Source: MFD09286-c1 sp963701015 (lineage in GTDB: Bacteria > Bacteroidota > Bacteroidia > Bacteroidales > DTGW01). Taken from it: a stretch of 64,000 bases of DNA. The notes beneath the pieces were generated by a model. It searched no databases, was not told the DNA's origin, and was given only the letters and a program-made list of their open reading frames with translations. Numbering within the stretch: position 1 is the first letter of the stretch; the number at the start of each line of letters is the position of its first letter. Both the position numbers and the translations under genes were made by a program. Below are positions 1 through 10,600 of the stretch, piece after piece. Location: contig OY969556.1 in assembly GCA_963701015.1 (NCBI GenBank), forward strand, positions 3,410,001 to 3,474,000, read 5' to 3'.

Positions 1-813
1 TCGAAACTAGGTAGATGGACTCAAAACAATGATTCTGTTATCCAAGCATTTTCAGTTATTCCTAACAATCAATGGGCTGATTTTGGAACACCAATATATT
101 ATCACTATTATTCACAATCCGATTCTGAGTATGTTTACGTTTGGGCATCATTTGATTCACTAAAGCAGTTTCTACTTAATAGAAACACAATGCAGTTTGA
201 TTTATCAAAAACTATAAAAGGAACAACAGCTGCAGCAAATTCAAATTACGGACCAGTGCTTGCCGGATCGAGTGATGGAACTGTTTCTGGAACAGGTATT
301 GTTTGGGCTTTGCGATTTACAACAAATACTTCCGGAACTGGTTTGCTTGAAGCATATGATGCGCGGAATGTAAAAAAACTATTATGGAGTAGTAACGCCA
401 GTAATGCCAATAAATTAGGCACATATCCAAAGTTTAACAGTCCGCTTATAGCCAATGGTAAAGTATATGTACCTTCAGAATCTAATAAAATATACATATA
501 TGGTTTATTGAAAAATACCATCAATAAATCAGCCATAAAAACTGAAAATAACAATCTGCAATTTTCAATATATCCCAATCCAGCTAGTAATTATATAACA
601 TTAAAATATATTTTAAATAAAAGTGAAAATAATTTACAAGCAGAAATATATGATTTATATGGAAGAAAACTTATAAGTAATGCTTTAGCAGGAAATGTAG
701 GACAAAATTCACAATCAATTAATTTTAATAGTTCATTAAGCCCAGGAATTTATACAGTAATATTAAAATCAGGAGAAACAATATTCAATATTTCAAAACT
801 TATAAAATATTAG
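1..813 (+). CDS. Secreted beta-propeller (PQQ-like) protein with T9SS sorting domain, 3' part
   Basis: The reading frame is open from the first base of the window, so the gene starts upstream and only the last 270 residues are seen. The visible part has the feel of the last blades of a PQQ-like/quinoprotein propeller: LEAYDARNVKKLLWSS followed by a proline- and glycine-rich KFNSPLIANGKVYVP and IYIYGLL, a pattern common in large secreted Bacteroidota proteins. The last ~80 residues (SIYPNPASNYITLKY, then EIYDLYGRKL and a GIYTVIL segment) are a typical type A T9SS C-terminal sorting domain, so the protein is expected to cross the outer membrane and be released or anchored at the surface. An ATG at 190 lies inside the frame but is not the start. 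Substrate and function cannot be judged from this fragment. Confidence 0.85.
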   Translation, partial: SKLGRWTQNNDSVIQAFSVIPNNQWADFGTPIYYHYYSQSDSEYVYVWASFDSLKQFLLNRNTMQFDLSKTIKGTTAAANSNYGPVLAGSSDGTVSGTGIVWALRFTTNTSGTGLLEAYDARNVKKLLWSSNASNANKLGTYPKFNSPLIANGKVYVPSESNKIYIYGLLKNTINKSAIKTENNNLQFSIYPNPASNYITLKYILNKSENNLQAEIYDLYGRKLISNALAGNVGQNSQSINFNSSLSPGIYTVILKSGETIFNISKLIKY

Positions 814-866
814 AAGGTTGTTAATTCTATTTATTTGAACTAGAATTAATATAGGGGAATTAAATT

Positions 867-905
867 ATTAAAGTTGATATTCATTAATTGTTTATCAACT
901 TTAAT
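867..905. terminator. Bidirectional terminator hairpin between convergent genes
   Basis: A perfect 13 bp inverted repeat (ATTAAAGTTGATA at 867-879 and its complement at 893-905) with a 13-base loop is followed by a T run. It sits between the end of the propeller gene and the end of the FMN reductase gene, where a shared terminator is expected. Confidence 0.7.
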
Positions 906-1012
906 TTTTAAAATATCCGACTGAAATAAAAGCTTATATTTGTCACCATTTTATTAAATTACACTATATTTTATATAAATATAATCATTTGGGCTACATA
1001 AAATTTGAACAT

Positions 1013-1594
1013 CTAATTTGTCAAATTTAGTTTTTGCCGTATAGCTTTTAATCCATCTGTCCAGATTAATAACTCATTAAACATTGCATCAGCTGATTTT
1101 TGGATATTTTCATCGGCATTAAAAATTCCTTTTTCATCAATATATTTTGTGAAAAATGGAATGTTAACAGATGCAACAACCGGCATCATTTTTAGTGTAG
1201 TTACAATTGGTTTTAATAATTGCACCGCCCTTGTTCCGCCGGCTATTCCTCCATAACTTACAAATGCCATCGGTTTATAATTCCATTCATGATATAAATA
1301 ATCAAGTGCATTTTTTACAGAAGCCGGAAAGCTGTAATTATATTCAGGTGTCACCAATATATATGCATCTGCAGGGTTAATAATATTGCTCCATTTTTTT
1401 GTATGTTCATGTTCATATTTTTTTTGCATGGGATGAATTGATTCATCAAATAATGGTAAATTGACTACTGCCAGATCAATTAATTCGATATTAAATTCTG
1501 AGAATTTTTTAGCATATTCAAAAATCCAATTTGCTACTGAAATACCTTTCCTTGCAGGACGAGTGCTTCCAATTATTATTTTTAAGCTATACAT
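1013..1594 (-). CDS. NADPH-dependent FMN reductase family protein
   Basis: A 193-residue flavodoxin-like reductase. The N-terminal GSTRPARKG is the FMN-phosphate-binding loop of the NADPH-dependent FMN reductase family (PF03358). VTPEYNYSFPASVKNALDYL is the conserved second flavin-contact region, and SYGGIAGG is the third. Members reduce flavins or quinones using NAD(P)H in the cytoplasm. The length is normal. The gene lies 5 bp after a DsbA/FrnE-like gene on the same strand, so the two are probably one transcript of small redox enzymes. The exact substrate (flavin, quinone, azo compound, chromate) cannot be read from sequence. Confidence 0.9.
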   Translation of the reverse strand: MYSLKIIIGSTRPARKGISVANWIFEYAKKFSEFNIELIDLAVVNLPLFDESIHPMQKKYEHEHTKKWSNIINPADAYILVTPEYNYSFPASVKNALDYLYHEWNYKPMAFVSYGGIAGGTRAVQLLKPIVTTLKMMPVVASVNIPFFTKYIDEKGIFNADENIQKSADAMFNELLIWTDGLKAIRQKLNLTN

Positions 1595-1599
1595 TTTAC

Positions 1600-2307
1600 T
1601 TAATTATAAAGATTTTCGGGAGTTATAGATGAACTTGAAATTAAATCAAAATTTTTCTTTTTATTTTCAATTTCCCAAGCACTATACGACTTCTTTAATA
1701 CTTCTAAAAATGATTCCACAGGTTGTGCACCAGAAATTGCCATTTTTCCATTAAATAAAAAAAATGGAACACCTCTAATACCTAATAATGATGCTTCTTT
1801 TATGTCATTATATACTTCGTCGGAATATAAGTTTGAATTGAGCATTTGTATAATTTCCTCCTTATTTATTCCAATACTTGCTCCAAGTTCGGCCAAAATG
1901 TTGAAGTCAGCGACATTTTTACCATCGGTAAAATATGCCTTAAGTAACAATTCCTTAGTTTCGTTTTGTAAATTGTGCTTTTTAGCCAAATGAAGTAAAC
2001 GATGTGCATTAAAAGTATTTGCAACTTTTGCTTTTTCAAAATGATAATCAAGACCGGCATTACTTGCCATAGCAACAACATTTTCATTCATCTTAACCGC
2101 TTGTTCAAGTGACCAACCTTTTTTATTTGCCAGATATTGGTGAATTGTTAAATTGGCATCGTTTTTTAAGTCAGGATTTAACTGAAAACTTTTCCAAATT
2201 ATAGTAATAGTATTTCTATTTTCAAATTTATTAAGTGCTTCCTCAAAACGTCGCTTACCTATATAACAAAACGGACACATAATGTCTGACCAAATTTCTA
2301 CTTCCAT
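1600..2307 (-). CDS. DsbA family oxidoreductase (FrnE-like)
   Basis: A 235-residue thioredoxin-fold protein of the DsbA/2-hydroxychromene-2-carboxylate isomerase superfamily. The active site is C11-P-F-C14 in EIWSDIMCPFCYIGKRRFEEAL, and the conserved cis-Pro region is GIRGVPFFLFNGKMAISGAQP near residue 180. There is no signal peptide, which fits the cytoplasmic FrnE subgroup of thiol-disulfide oxidoreductases rather than periplasmic DsbA. It is the first gene of a likely two-gene operon with the downstream FMN reductase. FrnE homologues have been linked to oxidative stress resistance in other bacteria; here that is inference. Confidence 0.9.
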   Translation of the reverse strand: MEVEIWSDIMCPFCYIGKRRFEEALNKFENRNTITIIWKSFQLNPDLKNDANLTIHQYLANKKGWSLEQAVKMNENVVAMASNAGLDYHFEKAKVANTFNAHRLLHLAKKHNLQNETKELLLKAYFTDGKNVADFNILAELGASIGINKEEIIQMLNSNLYSDEVYNDIKEASLLGIRGVPFFLFNGKMAISGAQPVESFLEVLKKSYSAWEIENKKKNFDLISSSSITPENLYN

Positions 2308-2393
2308 ATTATAATTGTTTAATTTTTAAACCCATTACTATAACAACCTTCATAATAATTTGTTTATAATGCTAATTCAATGTTATTCCAAAA

Positions 2394-2425
2394 TTGATTT
2401 TGAAACGTGATTTTTTTTATCTTCG
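2394..2425 (+). promoter_or_regulatory. Putative Bacteroidota-type promoter
   Basis: TTG at 2394-2396 and TATCTTCG at 2418-2425 are 21 bases apart. They resemble the -33/-7 pair (TTTG, TAnnTTTG) with one mismatch in the -7 box. The box ends 15 bases before the ATG of the GT-C/TPR gene, implying a very short leader. Confidence 0.35.
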
Positions 2426-2440
2426 TTGTAAATATCTTAT

Positions 2441-4633
2441 ATGCAATTTTCAATTAACAATTCAGAGCAAAAGAAAATTAACTATATATTTAATCAGAAT
2501 AAATATTTATGGTTATCAATTTTAATTATGGTTGTTATAACCTTCATCAATTATGGCAATACAATTAAAAATGCATACGCAGGAGATGATGTAATTTTAA
2601 TTACAGAAAATACTTTCACACTTGCAGGTTTGCATAAAGTAACCAATATTTTATCTGATGATGGAGTTATTGAAGGTTGGCTTGAAAACGATAAATCAAC
2701 TATTCAGGATAATGGATTTAGAAAAAGATACCGGCCTATAACTCAACTTACCCTTGCTACTGAAGTTCAATTCTTTGGAGAAAATCCACATATAAGTCAT
2801 CTAATTAACATTCTTTTATATTCCATTATTGGTATTTTAATATTTATAATATTGGCGAATATTAATAACTATATACCTGATAGAAATTGGTATATTTCCA
2901 TGCCTTTTCTTGCTTCAATTTTATTTATATGTCATCCAATTCATACCGAAGTTGTCGCCAATATTAAAAGCCGTGATGAAATTCTGGCGTTACTATTTTC
3001 GTTGTTAAGTTTACATTTTACAATAAAATATATTGGCAAACCGAAAGTAATATATTTATTCATAACAGCTATTTTCTTTTTACTCGCTTTATTATCAAAG
3101 GAAGATGCGTTAACTTTTTTAATAATAATACCAATTGCTATCCATTTTTATACACCTGATTTATTTAAAAATTTAAGAACTAATTTTCGAAAAATATTAT
3201 ATTCAATTCTGCCATTAATAATTTCGACAGTAATATTTTTAGCTTTAACTTATTTAATTGTTTGGAGACAAGTTGTTAAATGGGATGAAAATGCCTTTAG
3301 TAATTATTTTATAAATTTAAATTTTACGAATTTATATGGTACCATATTTTATTCGTTAGGGAAATATTTACAATTAATTATTCTGCCTTATAATTTAATT
3401 TGCGATTATTCAATATATCAAATCCCTATTGTTAGCATATTTAATTGGATATCTATAGTGGCAATAATAGCATATTTAACATTAATAGTTTTGGCAATTA
3501 AATATTTATTAAAAAGGAATTTAATTTCTTTGGGCATATTTATATATCTTATACCAATTTTATTTTATTCAAATATTTTTTTTATAAATGGTTCCGCAGT
3601 AGCTGAAAGGTTTCTATTTTTACCATCTTTAGGATTTTGTATTGTTTTTGGTTTTATAATTAATAAATTTATTATTTGGACAAAAAATAGAAATGTTCAT
3701 ATCTATAATTCTTATATATTAATATTTATAATTATTGGATTATATTCTTTTAAAACCATAACAAGGAATGAAGATTGGAAAGATTCGTTGACCTTGCTCA
3801 ACCATGACGTTAAAGCTCAAAATAATTCGGCAAATTTAAATTATAAATATGCCCAAATGTTATATAACGGAGATAACAAAAAGGATTCTAATTTTATATC
3901 AAATGTGAAAATTGCAAAAATATATTATTTAAAAGCTGCAAATATTTATCCGGAATATACACCAACACTTAATTTTTTAGGCAACTGTTATTATATAGCG
4001 GACAAAAATAACGATAGTGCAATTTACTATTATATAAAATCATTACAAATAAATTCAAAGCAAGTAGATTTGTACAAAATAATTGTAGGTATTTTAGATA
4101 AAATCCCCGATTCAATATATTGCTTAAATATTTACAGTAAACTTATAAAGTTAAACCCTGACTTTCCAATATTAAATTACAAATTGGGGAAAGTTTATCA
4201 GCAGTTAAATCAAAATAATCTAGCGATTATTTATTTGGAAAGAGCGTTGCAATTAAATTCAAATTATGCAGCGCCGGCTATTGATTTAATTAAATTATAT
4301 AAGAATATTAAATGTACTTTAAATCAAAAATACATCTACTATTTACGTATAGCTGAAATTTATAAAACAATTTTGAAAGATACTGACAATGCCATAACAT
4401 TTACTCAAATGGCAATAAAATTATATCCTCAACATGCACAAGCTTATTTCGATTTAAGTACACTATATTACCTAAAAGGTGACAATATAAATTGTGCAAA
4501 AAATCTAGAAGCCGCACATCAGTACGACCCAAACAATATCTCAATTATAGATAATCTAATTTCTTTGTATAATATTTTAGGAAACAAAGAAAAATATATT
4601 CATTATAAAAATATTTTACACCAAATCAAATAA
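2441..4633 (+). CDS. Multi-pass membrane GT-C-like glycosyltransferase with C-terminal TPRs
   Basis: A 730-residue protein. Residues ~20-450 are a string of hydrophobic helices and residues ~460-730 are tetratricopeptide repeats (for example FPILNYKLGKVYQQLNQNNLAIIYLERALQLN and HAQAYFDLSTLYYLKGDNINCAKNLEAA written here as two examples of the repeat pattern). The first extracytoplasmic loop has an acidic pair, D49-D50 in AYAGDDVIL, followed by RYRPITQL and CHPIHTEVVANIKSRDEIL. This arrangement matches bacterial relatives of eukaryotic TMTC protein O-mannosyltransferases (GT-C fold, lipid-linked sugar donor). The likely job is therefore transfer of a sugar from a polyprenyl-linked donor to a periplasmic acceptor, with the TPRs binding the acceptor. 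That activity is inferred. It stands alone, convergent with the giant secreted protein gene. Confidence 0.7.
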   Translation: MQFSINNSEQKKINYIFNQNKYLWLSILIMVVITFINYGNTIKNAYAGDDVILITENTFTLAGLHKVTNILSDDGVIEGWLENDKSTIQDNGFRKRYRPITQLTLATEVQFFGENPHISHLINILLYSIIGILIFIILANINNYIPDRNWYISMPFLASILFICHPIHTEVVANIKSRDEILALLFSLLSLHFTIKYIGKPKVIYLFITAIFFLLALLSKEDALTFLIIIPIAIHFYTPDLFKNLRTNFRKILYSILPLIISTVIFLALTYLIVWRQVVKWDENAFSNYFINLNFTNLYGTIFYSLGKYLQLIILPYNLICDYSIYQIPIVSIFNWISIVAIIAYLTLIVLAIKYLLKRNLISLGIFIYLIPILFYSNIFFINGSAVAERFLFLPSLGFCIVFGFIINKFIIWTKNRNVHIYNSYILIFIIIGLYSFKTITRNEDWKDSLTLLNHDVKAQNNSANLNYKYAQMLYNGDNKKDSNFISNVKIAKIYYLKAANIYPEYTPTLNFLGNCYYIADKNNDSAIYYYIKSLQINSKQVDLYKIIVGILDKIPDSIYCLNIYSKLIKLNPDFPILNYKLGKVYQQLNQNNLAIIYLERALQLNSNYAAPAIDLIKLYKNIKCTLNQKYIYYLRIAEIYKTILKDTDNAITFTQMAIKLYPQHAQAYFDLSTLYYLKGDNINCAKNLEAAHQYDPNNISIIDNLISLYNILGNKEKYIHYKNILHQIK

Positions 4634-4656
4634 ATTGTATTTCAAATAAATTTATA

Positions 4657-7600
4657 TTATCGTGAAAACACAAGTCTTTTAGTTATAACCATATCGTTGC
4701 ATTTTAACCGCAAAACATACACTCCATCCTTAAGATTTAATTCTGTTGATGAAATTTGAATTTGATAAGATCCTTCAGTTTGCGATTTATTTACAAATGA
4801 TTTTAAAGAATTCCCATAAATATCCATTAATGTTAAATTAACATTTGCATTCTTTGTTAATTTATATTCAACAGTGGCTATACTATTAAAAGGATTAGGA
4901 TATACTAATAATTCAGCAGTTGGAATTACTTTCAAAGAAATGCTTACAGTTGAATCGCTTGATCTCAACCTGTTATCTTCCATATTTGAAACAGATTCGA
5001 CCAACAATCCATCTCCTGACTTAGTTTGTGTATTGTATGGATTACAACCATTTAATTTTCGAATGGATACAAAATAGGATAAAGTATCTTTAGGACCAAT
5101 TATAGTATCAAAATCTGTCCAACTTCGTGTTGAACTAGCCATTTGATGCACAATTTGAAATCCTTTTCTATTAATACCCCGATAAATATAATAAGTTCCA
5201 TAATTGAATCCAATATATTGATCCCAATCTAATTGTATTCCACCACTAACCCCATAAGTAGTTAATAAATGTATAGTTTTATGCACGGGACATAAATTTA
5301 TATTGGTTTCATTATTGTTTGCATCAACCGCAGTAATTTTATATAAATATGCCTGATCTTTTGGATTTACAACTGTATCTTCAAATTCACCAGGACTATT
5401 ATATGGCACTGAACCTATTAAATCATATATTCCGGCATAGGCACTTTCGCGATAAATATTAAATTTTGAATAGGTCACTCTTGATTCCTTATTCCATATA
5501 ATTAAATTATGACCAGTAATTTTTGTTTTACTTAATGAATCTATTTTTACTGTGACCATACAAATTTCCGGAGCAAGGGCAAACATTGCATTAGAACTAT
5601 AGACAAATCCACAAGCATTGCTAACTTTGCAAACATATATTCCTTCATCGGCCAATTTAAAACTATCAATCGCATATTTTGAAGTTGTATCATTTAAGGA
5701 AATTCCATCTTTATACCAAGTATAACTTAAAGGTTTATATCCTGTAGCTGCAATACTTAATAATTGGCTATTCCCTATTGAAACTAAACTCCCAAGTTGA
5801 TCAGTTGTTAATTCAGGTATAGTATTCACTTGCAATAAAATCGGCCCTACTACTTTATATTCATAACTATTACTTACTATACAGGAATAATTACCCTGAT
5901 CATTTGTAGATGTTGCCGTAATTGTATAAGTTGAATTAGTTGCTCCGGTAATATTGCTTCCGTTCTTTTGCCATTGATATATAACGGTATCATTTGTTAT
6001 AATTGAAAGCTTAAATGGACTTTTTTCACAGACTGCACTACCTGAAATATTATTTATAACCGGAGATGTCATTAAGTTTATATTTTGAGTGGTTAAGCTA
6101 CCACAACTATTTGAGACGCTACATTTATAAACTCCTTCATTAGTATATCCGAACGATTTAAATTTAATATCATTCAAAGTATCATTCGAAAGAGAAGAAT
6201 TGCCTTTATACCATTGGTAATGCAATGGAGTTGAGCCATTTACAATTGCACTTATATCAAGTGGGCTATTTTGATCGGTCCATTGTGATTTGGGTTGTGA
6301 TGCAAATGAAGGTGGTGTTTTTACCTGAATTGACACTGAATTACTATAAACACTACCAAAAGCGTTTGTTGCTATACATGTATAATTACCCGCATCACTA
6401 ATGCTAACTGGTTTTATTTTATATATCTTATTATTTGCACCTGAAATATTATTTCCATCTTTTTGCCATTGGATAGTTGCCGTATCGCTTAATAATACAG
6501 AAAGTGAAACTGAATCGCCTGTACAATAAGGCCCACCAATAGGTTGCATTTTATACGAAATTTTTGTCCCTTGATTTTCATAAGCTCCAATATCAATATG
6601 GTCCCCATTTATTCTAGGATTACCAATAAAATCAAGATTCCCCAACCGTAAACCAGTTGTATCTGAATTTCCCTTATTAACGCAAGGCGAAAACAAGGTT
6701 ATTCCCCAGTTTGCTTTTGAACCATCATATATTGTTCCACTTCCAATTGTAGGTAGAACAAATTTAGGCGTATCGGATATAACATTTTTATTAATTGTAT
6801 CATAGGAATAATAATAATTATCCATATCGCAATTAGAAATTGTACTTCCTGTATTTAATGAATAGTAATAACCCGTATATTTATTTCCCCAAACAATATT
6901 ATTTAATGATTTAAATATTCCATTTCCGAAAAAGAAACCATACCCTGAATTATTAACTATATCGTTATTTGCCAAAATCATATTCCCGTTATAACAATAA
7001 ATTACATAAGGCCAACTATTTGATGCAGTATCGAAATTATTCACAAATATATTATTAGTAATTCTGGAAGTAGAAGAACTTGCATCGATCAAGCTACTGT
7101 AATTAAGAACTTTATTATTTGTGACAGAATTATATGCGAATGTTATATCAGAATTTCCAAAACTGCACATTGGAGAATAGGAAATATTCGAATTATTTCC
7201 TTTAATAATATTATTTATAATAGAGCCATTTGACGATTGAATATAAAATACAGGAGATTGGTTATTGATAAATTTATTATTGAAAATTTTTACATTTGAA
7301 TATTGCAGTCCAATTAAACCCCAGTAACCATAGCTATTTGAGGGAACTGCAATAGTATTTCCTGTAAACAATGAATTAGATATAGCTAACTTGGAGTAAA
7401 ATTTAGCTTTAATTACACCCGTTAAGCCAATACCATACCAATAATTTGAATTGGTATCCTTTGCATTGGTAAAAGTACAGTATTGAAATAAAGAACTGTC
7501 ACTATTATCTAAATCACCATTACTATTATCAAATTCTATTCCTTCCCAACCAACACTATTATTTTTTGAAAATCCGGTTGTATCATGTATGGTGAATAAA

Positions 7601-10600
7601 ACTGGATTTAAAGCTGTCCCTAACGCTTTTATTGAACCATATGCAATAATTTTATATGGACCCCAAAATTCTACCATAGTACCAGCTTGTATAACTAAAT
7701 TTGCATTTTTGGCAATAACTACTCCACAGCTTTTAATTCTCACAGTATCGGAAGCCCATGTTACATTTCCTTTAATTGTATCAGGACAAGATGTAAGGGT
7801 AATTGTTGGAATTCTGGTTTCATAACCGCCAATATCTACAACTCCATTAAGAACCCTTTTACCACCAGCCAAATCAAAATCAGGTAAAATAAGTGAACCA
7901 ATTGAAGATGTGCCCAGATTTATAAGATTTGAATTTGTTTTAAGTTTCCAATTTGCGGTTAACGCATTATAGGTTGAACCCGTTCCATTACCATAATTTG
8001 TAGTTGGGTTAGTAAACTGTGGATTTACATCTAAATTATTTTTATAAGTACCCGAATATGTTACAGACCCTGATGCAGTTTGAAATGCAGTTTTTCCACC
8101 TTTTATATCACTATTATAAAAATTTGGTTTAGAGCTATTATTAAATATAAATACCTGGCATGTATCGTTTGTGTTTTTTACATTATTCCATATAATAGAA
8201 TTATATACATTTCCATTGGTAAATTTATAAAATAATGCACCACCACTATAGGAAGAATTAGAAAAGTTTTTTGCTATATTTGAATTTAATATGTTAAGCT
8301 GACTATTATCTGATACTATTGCTCCCTGAAAAGTTTTACTTGAATTATTGTCATAATATTGATATAATCCATTATTACTAATTAATGAATTTATTATATC
8401 AGTCTTAGCATTCAGAATATAAAATGCACCATAACTATTATTACATATTTTAGAATTTATTACACTAACACTAGATTGATTAATATACATACCCAAGTAA
8501 GAATTATATGCAACTGTATTAGTATCTAATTTTATATTAGATGAATTAGAGCTTATATAATTTCCATAACTATTATATTGAAATTTATTTCCTGAAACTG
8601 ACAAATTCGTTGAACCATTAAGTTGAATTCCATAATATGCAGAATCAACAGTATTTTCCACTATTTGACCACCTTTAGATCCATATAAATAAATACCTGA
8701 GCCATTTGAGTATTTATTTGTAATATCATTGTATGAAATATCAACATAAGTATTATTCGCAGAAATTGAAGCTGAATTTGAATTTCTGAAAACACAATAT
8801 TTCACAATAGTTGAATCACCGCTGTTACTGGAATAATTATATAATTCATCCCAGCCAGACTTTGAGCCAGTTAATATACTATCATTTACTGTAAAATTAA
8901 TTGGTTTAACTTTTGTACCAGTTGCATTTAAAGTTCCATAGTCTACATTTATTGTATAATTCCCTTCAAATTCAACTCTTACGCCTGGTTTAATAATAAG
9001 TGAACCACTAACAGTAACATTGCCCAATATTTTAACTGTATCTGAATTCCAAATAGTTGGGTAAACTATCTGGCCTAATAACGAAATCGATGTTTTTGAA
9101 TAAGGAGCCGTACCTCCATTAGTAGTTTTAACAATATTATTATAAGTAATCAACCAACCATTTAAAGTGTCTGCAAATGCAACAGAAACATAGGAATCAC
9201 TTGTACTTGTTGTAGGTTGGTCGATCCAATTTGTTCCGTCGAATTTAAGAATACTACCTCCGGAGCCAACAATCCAGCCATATTTATTATTTAAGAAATA
9301 GACATTATTATAGGAATAATATTGTCTTCCCGATTTATATACGGACCAATTTGTACCATTATATTTTAAAATCGTTTGGTTATTACCCACAGCCCAACCA
9401 TGGGTTTGATCAGTAAAATATAATGAATTTAAATAAACAGTTGTATTGCTTGCAACTTTTGTCCATTGCTGATTTGCATATTTTAATATTATACCGCTAT
9501 CACCAACTGCCCAACCGTGAAGTGAATCAGTAAAAAATACTTTCGTAAGTGTTGCTCTGGTATTGCTTGTCTGATTTATCCATTTACCTCCTGAATACTT
9601 AATAATTGTGCCATAATATCCTACCGCCCAACCATGTCCGGTGTCAGGAAAACTGACAGAATTTAAATTATAATAGCTCCCTAAAGGTTGCTGTGCCCAT
9701 GAATTTCCATTATATTTCCAAATATTATTTCCATATCCAACAGCGTAACCATGCACAGAATCAATAAAACATGCATCATAAAATCCATAACTGCTTGTAT
9801 CAATTTTCCAATCGCCTCCGGAATATTTCAAGATATCGTTGTAACTTATTATCCATCCATGATTGGAGTCAGTAAATATTACTTTTTCAAGACCACTATA
9901 TTCTTTTGAAATTGAATTCCATTTAGTTCCATTATATTGCCACATATTCCCATTTGAACCAACGAGCAGTCCATTGTTTGAACTAATTAACTTTATATTA
10001 CTTGTTGAATTGTTTAAAATTGTATCTTGTAACCAACTTGTACCATTATACTTTATAAGTGTACCATATGAATCAGTTGCCCATCCATGGGTGGAATCGA
10101 GAAATGAAACGGACATAAAACTTGTATAGGATGAAGATACAGGGCTTGCTTGAGTAACCCAGGAGGTACCGTTAAATTTATAAATGATGTTATTATCACC
10201 AACTGCCCAACCCAAGTTACTATTAATCATAGCAACAGATCGTAAATTTTCGTTTAACGGTTCGGTTTTTTGAACACTCCATGTTGTTCCGTTAAATTTG
10301 AGAATAGCTAAATCATATTCTGATCCGGTATAATATTCTCCAACTGCCCATCCATGCGAAGCATCAGTAAATGCTAATGAATTTATATAACTATACCCTG
10401 GTAATGTTTGTGTAATCCACTTTGTGCCATTATAAAAATAAATATTCGATGAGTAAGTACCAGCAGCCCAGCCATGATTGGCATCTACAAAATAAACTGA
10501 GGTCAGATTACTAATGGAACCATCTGTTTTTTCTAAGGTCCAACTAGTTCCATTATATTTAAAAATAACACCATCAGCACTTACAACCCAACCTAAATTA

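Noticed and set aside
246..578. 110-codon minus-strand frame inside the propeller gene
   Set aside because: Antisense shadow of a clear coding region with a T9SS sorting domain.
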